NCBI GenBank assembly: GCA_037501455.1
Contig: CM074856.1
Coordinates: 99,293,001 to 99,357,000, forward strand
Length of the DNA stretch: 64,000 nt
DNA from: Lantana camara
Lineage: Eukaryota; Streptophyta; Magnoliopsida; Lamiales; Verbenaceae
Reading direction: 5' to 3'
The notes under the pieces were generated by a model. It did no database searches. It saw nothing but the letters and a program-made list of their open reading frames with translations, and had not been told where the DNA came from. Positions 1 to 10,332 of this stretch are shown here, in pieces. The translations under genes were made by a program, and so were the position numbers. The stretch's first letter is position 1. Each line of letters begins with the position of its first letter.

Positions 1-1300
1 GAGGGATCCACTTCAACTCCCTTTGCCGAAATAATATGACCCAGAAATGAAACGTTATCAATCCAAAATTCACACTTACTAAATTTCGCGATCAACTGAT
101 TATCCTTGAGGGTCTGTAGAACTAATTTAATATGTCTTGCATGTTCCTCGGCAGACTTCGAATACACAAGAATATCGTCTATAAATATCACCACGAACTT
201 ATCCAAGAACGGACTGAATATTCTGTGCATCATGTCCATGAAAGCTGCGGGGGCATTAGTTAATCCAAACGGCATCACAACAAACTCATAATGCGCGTAC
301 CGAGTGTTGAACCCTGTCTTTGGGATATCTTCTTCTCGGATCCTCAACTGATAATACCCTTGGCAAAGATCAAGCTTGGAATAAACCGTAGAACCTTGAA
401 GGATATCAAAGAACTCTTCAATCCGTGGAAGGGGGTATTTGTTCTTAACCGTCATCCGATTCTGTTCTCTATAATCTATGCACATTCTCAAGGTCCCATC
501 TTTCTTCTTTACAAACAGGACCGGTGCACCCCAAGGTGATGAACTCGTACGAGTATACCCACTTGACAACAATTCCTCAAGTTGCTTCTTTAATTCCTTT
601 AATTCAGTAGGAGCCATCCTGTAAGAAGTCTTAGAAAACGGCTTAGCATCCGGATACAAATCAATTACAAATTCTATTTCTCGTTCCGGAGGTAAAAACC
701 CCAAACTCTCCGGGAAGACCGCGAGAAAATCCTTCATAACTTCCGTTTCCTCAAGCTTAGCTTGGTCCTTTGGCTTGTTGAGAATGTAGGCCAAGAAACC
801 CGAAGCAACATCACGAATCAACTTTCAAGCCTCAATGAAAGACAACAATGGTGGAATCTTCGAACCCTAACCCACAACAACATCCGAACCCAACTAGACT
901 CTCTTAGCTTTGATACTCAACCGTAGTATCATGCTCGAAGAGCCAATCGATATCCAAAATTGTACCATACCGACTCATAGGCATCTCAATGAAGTCTGTT
1001 GGAAAGTAACGACCCTCAATACTCACCGGAACTCGCCGAAACACTCGATCAGAAACAAGGCTCCCCCCCCCCCCCCCCCCCACCCAACAGGGAACTAATC
1101 ACAAAACAAGTAGAGGTACACATGACAGGTAAACATAAAGAAGCAGCAATGCCACGAGAAAGAAAAGAATGTGTGGCTCCATGATCAAACAATGCATGAA
1201 TGCTAGTGCCATGAATGTATATAGTACCTTCCACCACGGCGGCGGGATCCACCTCAGCATTCTGCTCCTCCCCATCTATAGTATAAGCACGAGCCCTCAC
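1..1300 (-). pseudogene. pol pseudogene of element A (protease and reverse transcriptase)
   Basis: This is the 5' part of a Ty3 pol gene. At about 1049-1300 the minus strand encodes an aspartic-protease segment with the motif DHGATHSFL, where the usual active site is DSG or DTG. From about 823 down to 1 an open frame encodes the start of reverse transcriptase, including [21 protein letters not shown] sequence and the catalytic FIDDILVYS at about 164-200 (fingers and palm). The two parts are in different frames. A run of 19 C on the plus strand (1063-1081) interrupts the protease-RT linker, and an in-frame TGA lies at 825-827 where T1 has Gln. The RT stretch itself looks open and is cut by the window edge. 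The element is non-functional as it stands, although the RT segment is well preserved. Confidence 0.85.
1063..1081. repeat. poly-C/poly-G homopolymer (19 nt)
   Basis: An uninterrupted run of C lies inside the former pol frame of element A. It replaces coding sequence just after the protease motif and shifts the frame. It could be replication slippage in a dead element or an assembly or basecalling error. Confidence 0.9.
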
Positions 1301-1309
1301 AATTTGCCT

Positions 1310-2251
1310 CTATCCCACATTCGGTTGTCCATTCCTCTTCGGGCATGTATCAACTTTATGGTCTATGGACCCACATCTCAAGCAAGCTCTTAAATGACGT
1401 CGAAACTCCTCCCAAGTGTTGTTACTCCAACCACAATAGGCACACGGCTTAGTATTCGGGGCCGGAGGAAATGGTGCGGTAGCAACCGGAGTAGGTACGA
1501 CCGATTTTGGCTTCTTCCAACGTAATTTATGTTGTTGGGGAGCTTGTACCATGGGTCTCTTAGAACCGGACCCCAAACCTTGTCCCGACTGAAAAGATCG
1601 AGACACGAGATCTTTCTTCTTGTATTCTTCCTCTTGAATAAAGGCCCATTGAAGCGTGTTGGCAAATGATTCGAAGTTATGCCCGGCTTGTCCATGTCTC
1701 AGAGTCTCTCTCAAACCGGCTATGAACTTTCTTGCTTTCTTCTTCTCATCTCGGGTAACTTGGGGAGCATACTTCCCAAGGCGATTAAACTCCATCAAGT
1801 ATTGATCTACCGTCCGGCCTCCTTCTTTGAGGTCCATAAACTCTTGTTCTTTTCGTTCACGAACCACTTCGGGAATGAAAGCCTCCCGAAACTCCCTTTT
1901 AAACATATCCCAATTCAATTCTTTCCCGGCCACTTTAAGATTCTCACGGGTTCTCTCCCACCAATCATAAGCTTCCCCGTCCAGTTGAAATATAGCAAAT
2001 TAGGCCCTTTCAAATTAGGTGAAACGACGAATGTTGTAGATCCTTTCTAATCGTGAAATCGAATCCTCCGCTATGGCATCATCCGTAGTACCCGCGAACC
2101 TTGGAGGATTATAGTTAAGAAATGTCCCATGGGAATCTCTAACCGGCGGTGGAGGTGGTGTAGGTTGAACCGGTTGTGGTGGAGGTGGAGCTTGTGCCCT
2201 CCTTTGTTCAACATAAATGTAGACCGCTTCCATAAAATTTTCCATATTCAT
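1310..2251 (-). pseudogene. gag pseudogene of element A
   Basis: This is the capsid gene of a Ty3 element. The N-terminal part (2251-2015) has a Pro-rich linker and the NYNPPRFAG start of the retrotransposon Gag domain, then meets a stop at 2015-2017. The 207-residue frame 1933-1310 carries the rest of the Gag domain (FKREFREAFIPEVVRERKEQ, then MDLKEGGRTVDQYLMEFNRL) and a zinc knuckle CLRCGSIDHKVDTC (CX2CX4HX4C). Before it is CAYCGWSNNTWEEFRRH, an unusual extra Cys-rich stretch. The two parts share a frame but the sequence between 2015 and 1933 is damaged. The family identity is secure; the gene is broken. Confidence 0.85.
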
Positions 2252-2339
2252 TTTGGGCGGTTGTTGAGGTTGTTGTTGATATCTAGGAGGCGAAGGTGTC
2301 CTTCTATCTTGACGAGGTCGACCACGAGCTATCTATAAT

Positions 2340-2513
2340 TAAACATTAAGAGATGCGTGTTGATTAAACAATATCCATGATATGCAAGTAATATGCACCA
2401 AATAACCAATCAAGAATGCTCAAATATCAATGCAAGACCTTCAAGTTGACACATAATTCCAAAGTCGTAACGCTTAAACTGACAAGAGATGACTCAAGAG
2501 CCCGATTTTGCAC
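2340..2513 (-). other. untranslated leader of element A
   Basis: This is the non-coding leader between PBS and gag on the minus strand. Next to the PBS it matches the leaders of T1 and K (plus-strand text like GACTCAAGAGCCCGATTTTG), so this segment is shared by the related elements. Confidence 0.6.
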
Positions 2514-2529
2514 CTAGGCTCTGATACCA
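2514..2529 (-). promoter_or_regulatory. primer binding site, element A
   Basis: The minus strand reads TGGTATCAGAGCCTAG, the complement of the 3' end of initiator-Met tRNA as used by many plant LTR elements. It lies 9 nt from the LTR edge at 2539 and fixes the orientation of element A. Confidence 0.9.
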
Positions 2530-2538
2530 CGCAAGGAG

Positions 2539-3470
2539 TGTAACACCCATATTGGAAGGCGTCACATCCCCCGCACCACTAGTCCAATCCATGCATGAAA
2601 TTGATTTCCATACATAAATCAAACACGTGCCGAACGGGTGACAAAGAAAATAAAACAACTTAGCTAAGCGGGGCTAACCCTTAAACCAATTAAACAACGA
2701 AGCAATAAGTAAAGCGGAAGCATCATTATATAAACATTAAGTCACACATGCATTAGGAATTATAATCAAGGTATCCAAGATCATCGCATATCTACAATAG
2801 TTCTCCAAAATAGAATAATACATAATTAAAGTGTAAGTATGTAATTATGCAACAACCGAAAATGCTCAAGCTAGGCTACAAAATAAAGACTTGAAAGACT
2901 CTATTTCCTCGCCTAGCGAGACCTGCAAAAGCTGAAAGTGAGGAGGGTTAGTCTGTGAAGACTAAGTGAGGGGTTTAATATATATATATAGCTCACATAA
3001 CATGCAACCTATAATTCCGAGCATGGTTTTAGCAAAGGTCCAAGTGGATAGTTGAATAAAAGAGCTAATGCCCGAAATTACAAGTATCATTCAATTACAA
3101 TTAGCATTTGGCATTCGTGACCCGACGAGTGGGTAAAATTCCATCCAAACTCCGATAGTGTATAGTGTTCAGTTCAAGTATGAGGTGATCATGCAATTCA
3201 GTATTCAAGTAATCAGTTAATTGATAACTTAATATCCCTCCTTCCATGGATTAGTGGTTGGGTTTGCAAGGCCCAATCCACCTAAGTATAATATCAGATG
3301 AGGCTCATGACTCCTACTCGCTCCTTCGATGGTATGGGAACCACCGGCTCAGGAATACCCTACCTTCTCGTCTCCTAGGTCGCGCAAAGGTATTCCCAAT
3401 GGTATGGGAACCACCGGCTCAGGAATACCCTACCTTCCCGTCTCCTTACCATCCAAAGCATAAGCTCAGC
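2539..3470 (-). repeat. partial 5' LTR of element A
   Basis: In plus-strand orientation the LTR begins TGTAACACCC. It carries the terminal U5 block shared by all Ty3 LTRs here: CATCCCCCGCAC, then CGAACGGGTGACAA, then CTAAGCGGGGCTAAC, then GCGGAAGC. It also has a short TA run near 2975 and the GGTTTGCAAGGC segment found in the T1 LTR at about 11150. The other LTR terminus is missing, so about 0.9 kb of a longer LTR is left. The right end is approximate. Confidence 0.75.
3329..3447. repeat. 70-bp-period tandem duplication in LTR A
   Basis: The string ATGGTATGGGAACCACCGGC recurs at 3329 and 3399, and the similarity continues for about 49 bp in each copy. Confidence 0.85.
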
Positions 3471-4404
3471 CTTTGACCACCGGTTTGTTCGTCGTACCCA
3501 CCACTCCTTTTCCTTTATCCTGGACCCCAAATCTCCTGAACTTCTGTGCTTGCTGTTTTGGTGGAGCGTTCTGATGTTGACGCTATGGTGTTACCATTGG
3601 CCTCTTTCCAGTTCCTTGGGGAAAAGATCTGGAAGGTCGCTTATTACCTTGATAAGGCTTAGGGTTAGAAGGTTCTTGACGTGCAGTAGTTATCTTGATC
3701 TCCTTGTGTGCAGCTTCAACCCTTAGCACTCTATCAACAGCTCGGTTGTAGGTCTCAATGTCCAAAGAAGCAAGTGCCAACCGAAGTTCGGGCTTCAGTC
3801 CATCAATAAACCTCTTCGTCTTACGACGCTCATCATTCAGAATATGAGGCGCATACTTAATCAGCCTCACAAACCTAGCTTCGTACTCCATCACATTTAT
3901 AGTTCCCTGAACCAGACTCATAAACTCAGGCTCTCGTGCATCACGAGTCACTTGAGGCGTATACTTCTGCTGAAACTCTCTGATAAACTCATCCCAACTT
4001 CCTTCAACGTTATTCTCAATCCACATATGTTGAACGTGCTTCCACCAATTGTATGCAGCTCCTTCCATAAGAAAAGTAGCATACCGAACTCGTTCACGAT
4101 CCTCTAGGTAGATCTCCATAGCCTCGAAAATCTTCTCAAGACTAGTAATCTAATTCTCAGCCTTTAGGTCGTTCGGTTCTCCATAGAACTTAGGCGGATT
4201 CATCCTCAGAAACTTTTCTAATGACCTTTCATTAGGAGGATCATCTCTTGGTGCACAAGCCCTCATAAATTGTCGTAGCACATCCCTTAATTCCGGAGTT
4301 CCTTCCCTTTCAGGGGTGGGCGTGACATCTCTTTGGGGTGGCGTGATCTCTCTTTGGGGTGGCAGTGGTGGTACACGATTCCGGGGTGCTCTTCTTGGTG
4401 GCAT
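3471..4404 (-). pseudogene. gag pseudogene of element B
   Basis: This is a Ty3 Gag. The start MPPRRAPRNRVPPLPP at 4404 opens a frame with a Pro/Arg-rich N-terminus, then LEKFLRMNPPKFYGEPNDLKAEN (first half of the Gag domain). An in-frame TAG at 4150-4152 stands where relatives have Trp (AEN-stop-ITSLEKIFEAM). The frame then resumes without a shift through MEGAAYNWWKHV, EFQQKYTPQVTRDAR and FIDGLKPELRLALASL to a stop at 3583-3585. A shifted frame further left still reads QKFRRFGVQDKGKGVVGTT, the basic tail before the missing zinc knuckle. A single point mutation (TGG to TAG) explains the first break. Confidence 0.85.
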
Positions 4405-5215
4405 GTTGTTACTGAATTCATAAGCATTCAGATACATATATTCGATGCATGACATATAATGATTCACAGAATCCGTAACCACGTATTCACATTCCCACGT
4501 AGTCACACATAAGTATGAGAACAACACATCCCCATAACGACATATCAGCAAAGATTCAAGATCTCCAAACATATTATGTAATCAGAAACAACTGCCAGAC
4601 AACATATAAACGGGAACAGAGGCTTAGGTAACATAGCAACATATCAGAAATATGTATAACATATCCCAAAACATGATCAACATGTAAACTGGAACAGAAC
4701 GTGTACTGTCATATCAACAAGAACTGTAACATGATCAGAAGTATGATCAATCCAACAACAAGAATATCAGCATGCTAACAATAAAAGAAATGGCATGATC
4801 CTATCAACGGTCCTAATGGTATCTTGAAGCAACTCTAAGACTCATGCAATGACAGTTATGGAAAGCAGTAAACAGATATCCAACATAAAGCCGAAAGTGT
4901 TATAACTGTGCAAGGTTTGGTAAAATTTACTACAGGCCACATGTTAACAGTATTAATTCAAAATGGGGAGGACCCGATACTATCGAGTTGACTCCCTTAC
5001 AGGCCTTACCAATCCGTCCAACCCTGCTGAAAATAACCTAGTAGGTACCAAGTCATCTGAACCGTCATCCGTGGTGCCAAAAGTCGGGGATCATCTACTA
5101 TAGCTATACATCCCCTCATCCAAAAGTCAGTCCTGAACTGTCCCGGCTATACGTCAGCCATCCATAGATAGATATATATGCGTCAGTACTATATACAGAA
5201 ATCTCCCATCAGCAA
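4405..5215 (-). other. non-coding interval between the extra ORF and gag of element B
   Basis: About 0.8 kb with no supported coding sequence. The part at 5050-5170 (AAAAGTCGGGGATCATC, CATCCCCTCATCCAAAAGTC) looks like short degenerate repeats. It is presumably leader sequence ahead of gag. Confidence 0.5.
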
Positions 5216-5896
5216 TCAACCCTGATAACTGTGGTCCAAAGAACCCCTGGTGGTGTCATCAGAAACAGCAACGACCTCACCTTGTCCATGTCCTGCAGGC
5301 TCATCTCCGCCATCATCATCATCATCAGATCCTCCATCACCTCCATCTGACTGATCCTGCATAGGCTCGGGCTCTTGAGAAGCCTGACTGACATCCTGAC
5401 CCTCGACCTCCTCAACTGCCTGCTCATCGGATAAGTGATAGGTATCATACAGGCGAGCTCTCACGCGTGCACGGTAGTGCTGGTGACACTCCATAGAGGT
5501 GTCGCGATCGATAGTCATCTGCATAAGATCTGCCTCCAGCTCAGCAATACGAGCAGCCCTCTGATCAGCAATATGAGTCATCTCTGCAGCATGCTTACGA
5601 GCGATGTCCCTATCAATCTGGTACTGCAGTGACTGATCCTGATGACGCATAGACTCCAACATGACCTCACGGGTCCTCTGATACTCCTGAAAGTAACCAT
5701 CTCTCTCATACTCGAGATAGTGCACAACTCTGTTAGGATAGGAATACCCAGGCCTGCCACTGTTCCTAGACCTGCGCCAGGTGTAGAAACGAGTGCCTCC
5801 ACGACGAGAAACTGCCACAGTACGCGGGGCCTCAAACTGCTCAAAGAAAGCCTCATCCATCTGCTGATTAGGATCCTGGTGGGGCTGAACTGCCAT
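5216..5896 (-). CDS. extra ORF between PBS and gag of element B (coiled coil plus acidic tail)
   Basis: This is an intact 226-codon ORF in the same sense as gag. It starts at ATG 5896 (MAVQPHQDPNQQMDEAFF), about 170 nt inside the PBS. The longer frame upstream to 6031 would overlap leader sequence and is less likely. Residues about 30-70 are basic and aromatic (GGTRFYTWRRSRNSGRPGYS, then PNRVVHYLEYERDGYFQEYQ). Residues about 70-155 are Glu/Arg/Gln-rich and helical, probably a coiled coil (HAAEMTHIADQRAARIAELE). The last 70 residues are acidic and Gly/Asp-rich (GGDGGSDDDDDGGDEPAGH). There is no enzyme motif, signal peptide or membrane segment. I do not recognise a named family. It could be an accessory retroelement protein such as an RNA- or Gag-binding factor, or a captured host exon. 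Its survival intact beside a broken gag is odd. Confidence 0.6.
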   Translation of the reverse strand: MAVQPHQDPNQQMDEAFFEQFEAPRTVAVSRRGGTRFYTWRRSRNSGRPGYSYPNRVVHYLEYERDGYFQEYQRTREVMLESMRHQDQSLQYQIDRDIARKHAAEMTHIADQRAARIAELEADLMQMTIDRDTSMECHQHYRARVRARLYDTYHLSDEQAVEEVEGQDVSQASQEPEPMQDQSDGGDGGSDDDDDGGDEPAGHGQGEVVAVSDDTTRGSLDHSYQG

Positions 5897-6063
5897 AGCT
5901 ATACAGAAGATACCACAGATATGAAATCCAGATAACAGAACCATGCAATCCCCAATAATCCTGTCTTGATGCAATATGAGAATGATCCTGGATGCAATGC
6001 GTGAATAATCCATGATGCAACATGAGAGCAATCTAGGTTAAGTCTCTTCTTACTTAACCCGAT

Positions 6064-6075
6064 GCTCTAATACCA
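6064..6075 (-). promoter_or_regulatory. primer binding site, element B
   Basis: The minus strand reads TGGTATTAGAGC, one base different from the initiator-Met-tRNA complement TGGTATCAGAGC. An 8-nt spacer separates it from the LTR edge, as in the other elements. Confidence 0.8.
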
Positions 6076-6950
6076 CCTCAGGCGGTAACGCCCCCACCCG
6101 TACCAGAACAAGAGGAGAGCGGCGTCTCAACCCCCGCACTGAAGCACCTCTCAAGTAATGGTGTGAGCCATCACTCAAGAAATACTCCAGCGAACGGCTG
6201 TCTATCAGAACTATACATGTACAACGATGTGGCTATGTAGCGGAAAATCAGAGTATTTTAAAACTTTTCAAAACATGAGCGTGATGGCATGTAACAAGCA
6301 AGTACATATCGATCGGGTAAGAGAGACTCGGCATATCAGAACATGTAACAGATTCACATATAAGTACCGATATAGCAGAGTTCAATGTATCGGTAACAGA
6401 GTAGCAAAAAGAGTATAACAAAGATACTCAAGTATCAGAAACATATACAGAAACATAAAGTGATGCAGCCATAAAACATATGCAGGACACAAAAGGAAGT
6501 AATACTAAGTCCTGACAGAAACAAAAATGACAATCTAGAGCTTTAAGATACCTCTAGACTGCGGCTGCAAGACCTGAAACCACGAGGCAAGAAAACGGGA
6601 GAGGTATTAGTCAAAAGGACTAAGTGAGGGAATACTTAAAAGAAAGTACTGAGTGATAAAGAACTTGAAGTAAAGTTCAGAACTGTTAAATGCAATGCTT
6701 TAAAGAAGAACTTGAAACAAGTTCACTTGATAAAACTGTTTGAATGCAATGCTGTAAAAGTATGCACGTTTTAAAACACTTTCATGAATGCTATCACACG
6801 CGCACACATATTCTGTTGATGGTTCATAGTTCTTTCATAAAACGGGATAAGGGTAAAGTGAACTTTTCCAGATATGAACCATCCTTTATGAAACAGAATT
6901 TTGCCCGCAAGCTAGGCTCCTCCATCCTTACTCCAGAAAAACATGATTTG

Positions 6951-7110
6951 GTAGAGCATCAGACCAGGATCAACAATAATTCCACGTGTAGTAGAGTATC
7001 GGACCAAGATCAACAATAACCCCACATAAAGTAGAGCATTGGACTGAGGTCAACAATAACTTCACACACAGTAGACTATTGGACCAAGGTCAACAACAAC
7101 TCTTACCAAC
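6951..7110. repeat. 40-bp tandem repeat, four copies
   Basis: Copies start at 6951, 6991, 7031 and 7071. Each begins GTAGAGYATC or a near match and contains GGATCAACAATAA-like sequence. The period is exactly 40 bp with about 80-90 percent identity. It lies in the U5 part of LTR B. Confidence 0.9.
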
Positions 7111-8225
7111 ACATACAAACATGCACCATCCTCCACCGGTTGTCACTTCGGGTAGCTAGCCCTAGGCGACCTGTAAACATGTAATGGGAACAGATTTGCT
7201 ATCCATTCCCAGACAGATTGTCCTGACTTAACAAACCTCCTGTTAAAAGTCGGTGTCAATTGTCTAAGTGTGGCGGCCGGTATTGGTGATGTCGTTGGCG
7301 TACACCTCCCGAACATCACCTCCACACATAACCGCCGGGCCCAAACTGTAAACTGTATGCTTGCATTTAAGATTAGCAGTGACCAGAGTACCACTCCAGT
7401 ATGCTAACTATAACATGTGAAACTGTAACTGTAACATATGATGTTGTCTGTAAAACATATGATTCTGTTTGAAAACATGTGATTCTGTCTGTAAATTGTA
7501 CTTTGAAAACATATGCAAAACATGTAACTGTCTTTGAACAAGAATGCAGAACTTTGGAAAACATGTGCTGTAGATCAAGGTATACTATTAAAGTATGAAT
7601 GATCCTTTCAAAAGAATGTCCCGATAAAAGGGATAGTTCAAAACATATGATATGATAGTATAATCGTGGTTCCAGTTGAAAAACATTTATAACTTCACCT
7701 CACCTAATAGTAACAAAAGGCAGGTAGACAGATTATGCGGTGCCCTGGGGATCCCAGTGCTCAACTTTAACTCCTGTAGGTGGTGTACTAGAGTGAGCCT
7801 AAGAACTAAGACCCACTACTAACCAAGATGCATATGAAATGCATGAAACAATGAACAAGGAACATGTAATACAAGAGAGTAATACCATTTAAGGTATTCA
7901 AGAAAGGTAACACACAAAGGTATAACCTAAAGTGAGTTACTCTTAACGTGAGACTATGATCTTACTATAACCGAGTAAGCTTTAGTCAATTTATGAATCC
8001 TATCGCAAACCTTAAGTTATGAAAGAAGTCCACGAAAGAAACTCATTTTGAAAACACATTTTAGACCCTGGATATGGAAACCCTAGGTGCAAATGTCTAT
8101 TAGGAAAGCACAAGTTTTATTTCATTTTTACTATTCAAAAGCACTATTCAAAAGTACTATTCCAGATTACTATTCACGATTACTATTCACATATCGGGTC
8201 AAAGGGTCGGGTCAAACCCTTACTA

Positions 8226-8305
8226 TACACACACACCCACACACATGGTACACACACACACCATGCACGAACACACACACACGGCATGCACACACACACA
8301 CACCC
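8226..8305. repeat. CA-rich microsatellite
   Basis: Interrupted (CA)n runs with GGTA, CCATGCA and GGCATGCA interruptions, inside LTR B. Confidence 0.9.
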
Positions 8306-9110
8306 TAATTAAATTATGATCTTGATTATACCCTATATTTTCAAGTTCATGTTAATATAATCAAGTGTGATCTAGGTTAAAGGTATAACCTATGGTTAAG
8401 AGATCCAATTAAGGCATAAGATCAAGTTATGAAACACTATTCTATCTTAGGTTATAACATGTGACACTATTAAAGTGTATAACATATGATCAAGGCACTA
8501 ATCCATTAATCCATGTCATATCATAAGCTCAATTCATAATTCAAGAATCATATAACAATGTGACAACATGTCATAACAAATATCATATCATATCATATAT
8601 CATGAACCTTTAGGCATGTAACATTTAACAATTTAATTCAATACCAACATGTAACAAGTTGTGACATAATTAATTGTAAATCACTATTCCATTAGCTAGC
8701 ATGCATGAACATAATTCAAATTCCATAATCATGCATCAATTCTCATAATATAACAATCATATCACATGATCATAGCATATACTAGAGCAATTTATAACAT
8801 ATTCAAGCATATACTAAACAATTAAAACATATAAACATCTATTGAAACATATCATGAAAACTATATAATAAATGCATAAAATAAAATCCTATATGGCTTA
8901 GGGAAGACCCTAAGACCCAACCTAAACATAATATAAACATACCATAACATAAAAACATAAACTAAACTAAAACATAACACAAACTAAAGCATAAAAATAA
9001 AACAAACCTAGCTCTAATGGGGGGAGGCCGACGGCAAGAGGGGGAGGAGAGGGAGAGAAAGGGTGTTGTTAACACAACATTGAACAAGGAATGAAATGCC
9101 TCTTGGCCTC

Positions 9111-9118
9111 TATTTATA
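9111..9118 (-). promoter_or_regulatory. TATA box of LTR B
   Basis: The minus strand reads CTATAAATAGAGG, a good plant TATA context, followed by a purine/pyrimidine-biased stretch expected around the start site. Transcription should run leftwards from about 9085. Confidence 0.65.
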
Positions 9119-9508
9119 GTTGAAGAGAAGCCCCTCACCTTGGAAATAAAATGTGGAGAAGGGTATGAGAGCAAAATGGAATAGCTTCTCTTGGAAGCTT
9201 TAGGCATATGAAGCTAAAAATGGGGCTGCTGGGGGTATTTCTATAATGTCGTTGCCCAAGACTCGAGGATAAGTGGCTGGAAGTATAACCATTCCGACGG
9301 CAAGAAAATTACCTTCGAAACGCATATTCATTCGTCGAAATCGGATTTACCGTTTGAAAGATACATTAGTTTTAGTGAATAAAAGTTTTGAGCTCGAAAC
9401 TCAACACGAGTGAAAAACGACTTTCTAGAATGATTTTCAAATCCGGATTGTTTCCAAAATTCAAGAAATAAATCGAGAAGCGTTTTGAGTCCAAAATCGA
9501 CTATAAAA

Positions 9509-9762
9509 CTTTTTACCGTTAAAAAGTTGAAAACGTAGAGTGAATAGTGAATTCTTACGTACGAACGTACGCTTCAAAATTTCAAGCTAGGGTTTGAATC
9601 AAGAGTTGTAAAACATCTCAAAAATCTTGAAATAACTTTTTACCGTTAAAAAGTTGAAAACGTAGAGTGAATAGTGAATTCTTACGTACGAACGTACGCT
9701 TCAAAATTTCAAGCTAGGGTTTGAATCAAGAGTTGTAAAACATCTCAAAAATCTTGAAATAA
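9509..9762. repeat. 127-bp perfect or near-perfect tandem duplication in LTR B
   Basis: Two adjacent copies (9509-9635 and 9636-9762) both begin CTTTTTACCGTTAAAAAG and contain the inverted-repeat string CGTACGAACGTACG. The near identity indicates a recent duplication. It lies in U3, upstream of the TATA box. Confidence 0.9.
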
Positions 9763-10327
9763 CTCAAGTAGTGCAAATCCGAAGAGAAAACATTTTCCGA
9801 ATGAAAACCGTTCGTAGAAGGAATAGTGAACTAGGGTTTTCGAAAACATTTTCAATAAAACAAAGTTCCAGAATATATTTCCAAGCCAAGAATGATTTCA
9901 AAAGACTCGTCTCGACTCAAGGATCGATTCAACTGTAACTTGGGTAGGAAAAGGTATCAGAATCAAAAGCTCATTTTTGGATGAATAGTAACTTTGGTCG
10001 GTAGGTTCCAAAAATACCCTTATGGTTCAAGAAAGACTCTCTAAGCTCGGGAAACAAGTTCAAATGATTGGGAAACATGTGTGATGAACCTCTAGGGTTC
10101 GAGTAGCAATATGAACAAGGTAGGCTCGGGTTATGAATAGTAAACTGTATCAAAGGTCAAGAATTCCCCCTTAAAACATGCCGATCATATACGAGCACAA
10201 AGTTCATGTAAGAATGCAATGCATAATGATTCAAAAAGTTGGATCACGGTCTATAAACGCTTTACCAATGCCCTTAACTTACTGTTTTCATCCGGGCCCT
10301 GTTTTGGGCTGTTACACATGGAAGATA

Positions 10328-10332
10328 GGAAT
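10328..10332. repeat. target-site duplication of T1, left copy (GGAAT)
   Basis: GGAAT directly precedes the left LTR of T1 and is repeated at 20432-20436 after the right LTR, a 5-bp TSD typical of Ty3 integrase. Confidence 0.95.

Larger units (their letters stand above)
1..3470 (-). mobile_element. Ty3 Tekay-like element A, truncated 5' part
   Basis: This is a decayed LTR retrotransposon on the minus strand. Reading leftwards it has a partial 5' LTR, a primer binding site, gag, protease and reverse transcriptase, and it runs off the left edge of the window. Position 1 corresponds to about 15175 of the complete element T1 by protein alignment. The reading frame is broken several times. The right border is approximate: LTR-like sequence gives way to the gag of element B near 3470 without an LTR terminus or TSD, so this is a deletion or truncation junction. 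Confidence 0.85.
3471..10316 (-). mobile_element. Ty3 element B with a 4.2-kb LTR and an extra ORF, 3' part lost
   Basis: Reading leftwards on the minus strand: a long LTR (10316-6084), PBS, an intact 226-codon ORF, a non-coding interval, then gag, which is cut off at about 3470 before pol. The element was inserted into element D: its right LTR terminus (sense TGTAACAGCCC) abuts D sequence at 10317, making CATGG (10317-10321) the likely TSD. The matching copy is not present because the left half is missing. Confidence 0.75.
6084..10316 (-). repeat. 5' LTR of element B (about 4.2 kb)
   Basis: The sense strand starts TGTAACAGCCC at 10316 and ends next to the PBS at 6084. The terminal dinucleotide is CC rather than the expected CA, so the left edge is set by the 8-nt spacer and by the TAACGCCCCC motif. 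A TATA box lies at 9111-9118, so U3 is about 1.2 kb and R plus U5 about 3 kb. The LTR contains a 40-bp tandem repeat, a CA-rich tract and a 127-bp tandem duplication. No coding sequence is supported in it. Confidence 0.7.

Noticed and set aside
1063..1081. Poly-C tract as a functional frameshift site in pol
   Set aside because: The surrounding frame is already broken by a stop at 825-827 and T1 has no such tract; decay or sequencing error is simpler.
1..1300. Endogenous pararetrovirus instead of Ty3 for the RT sequences
   Set aside because: Integrase, flanking LTRs, PBS and PPT in the related T1 element show an LTR retrotransposon; no viral movement or coat protein motif is seen.
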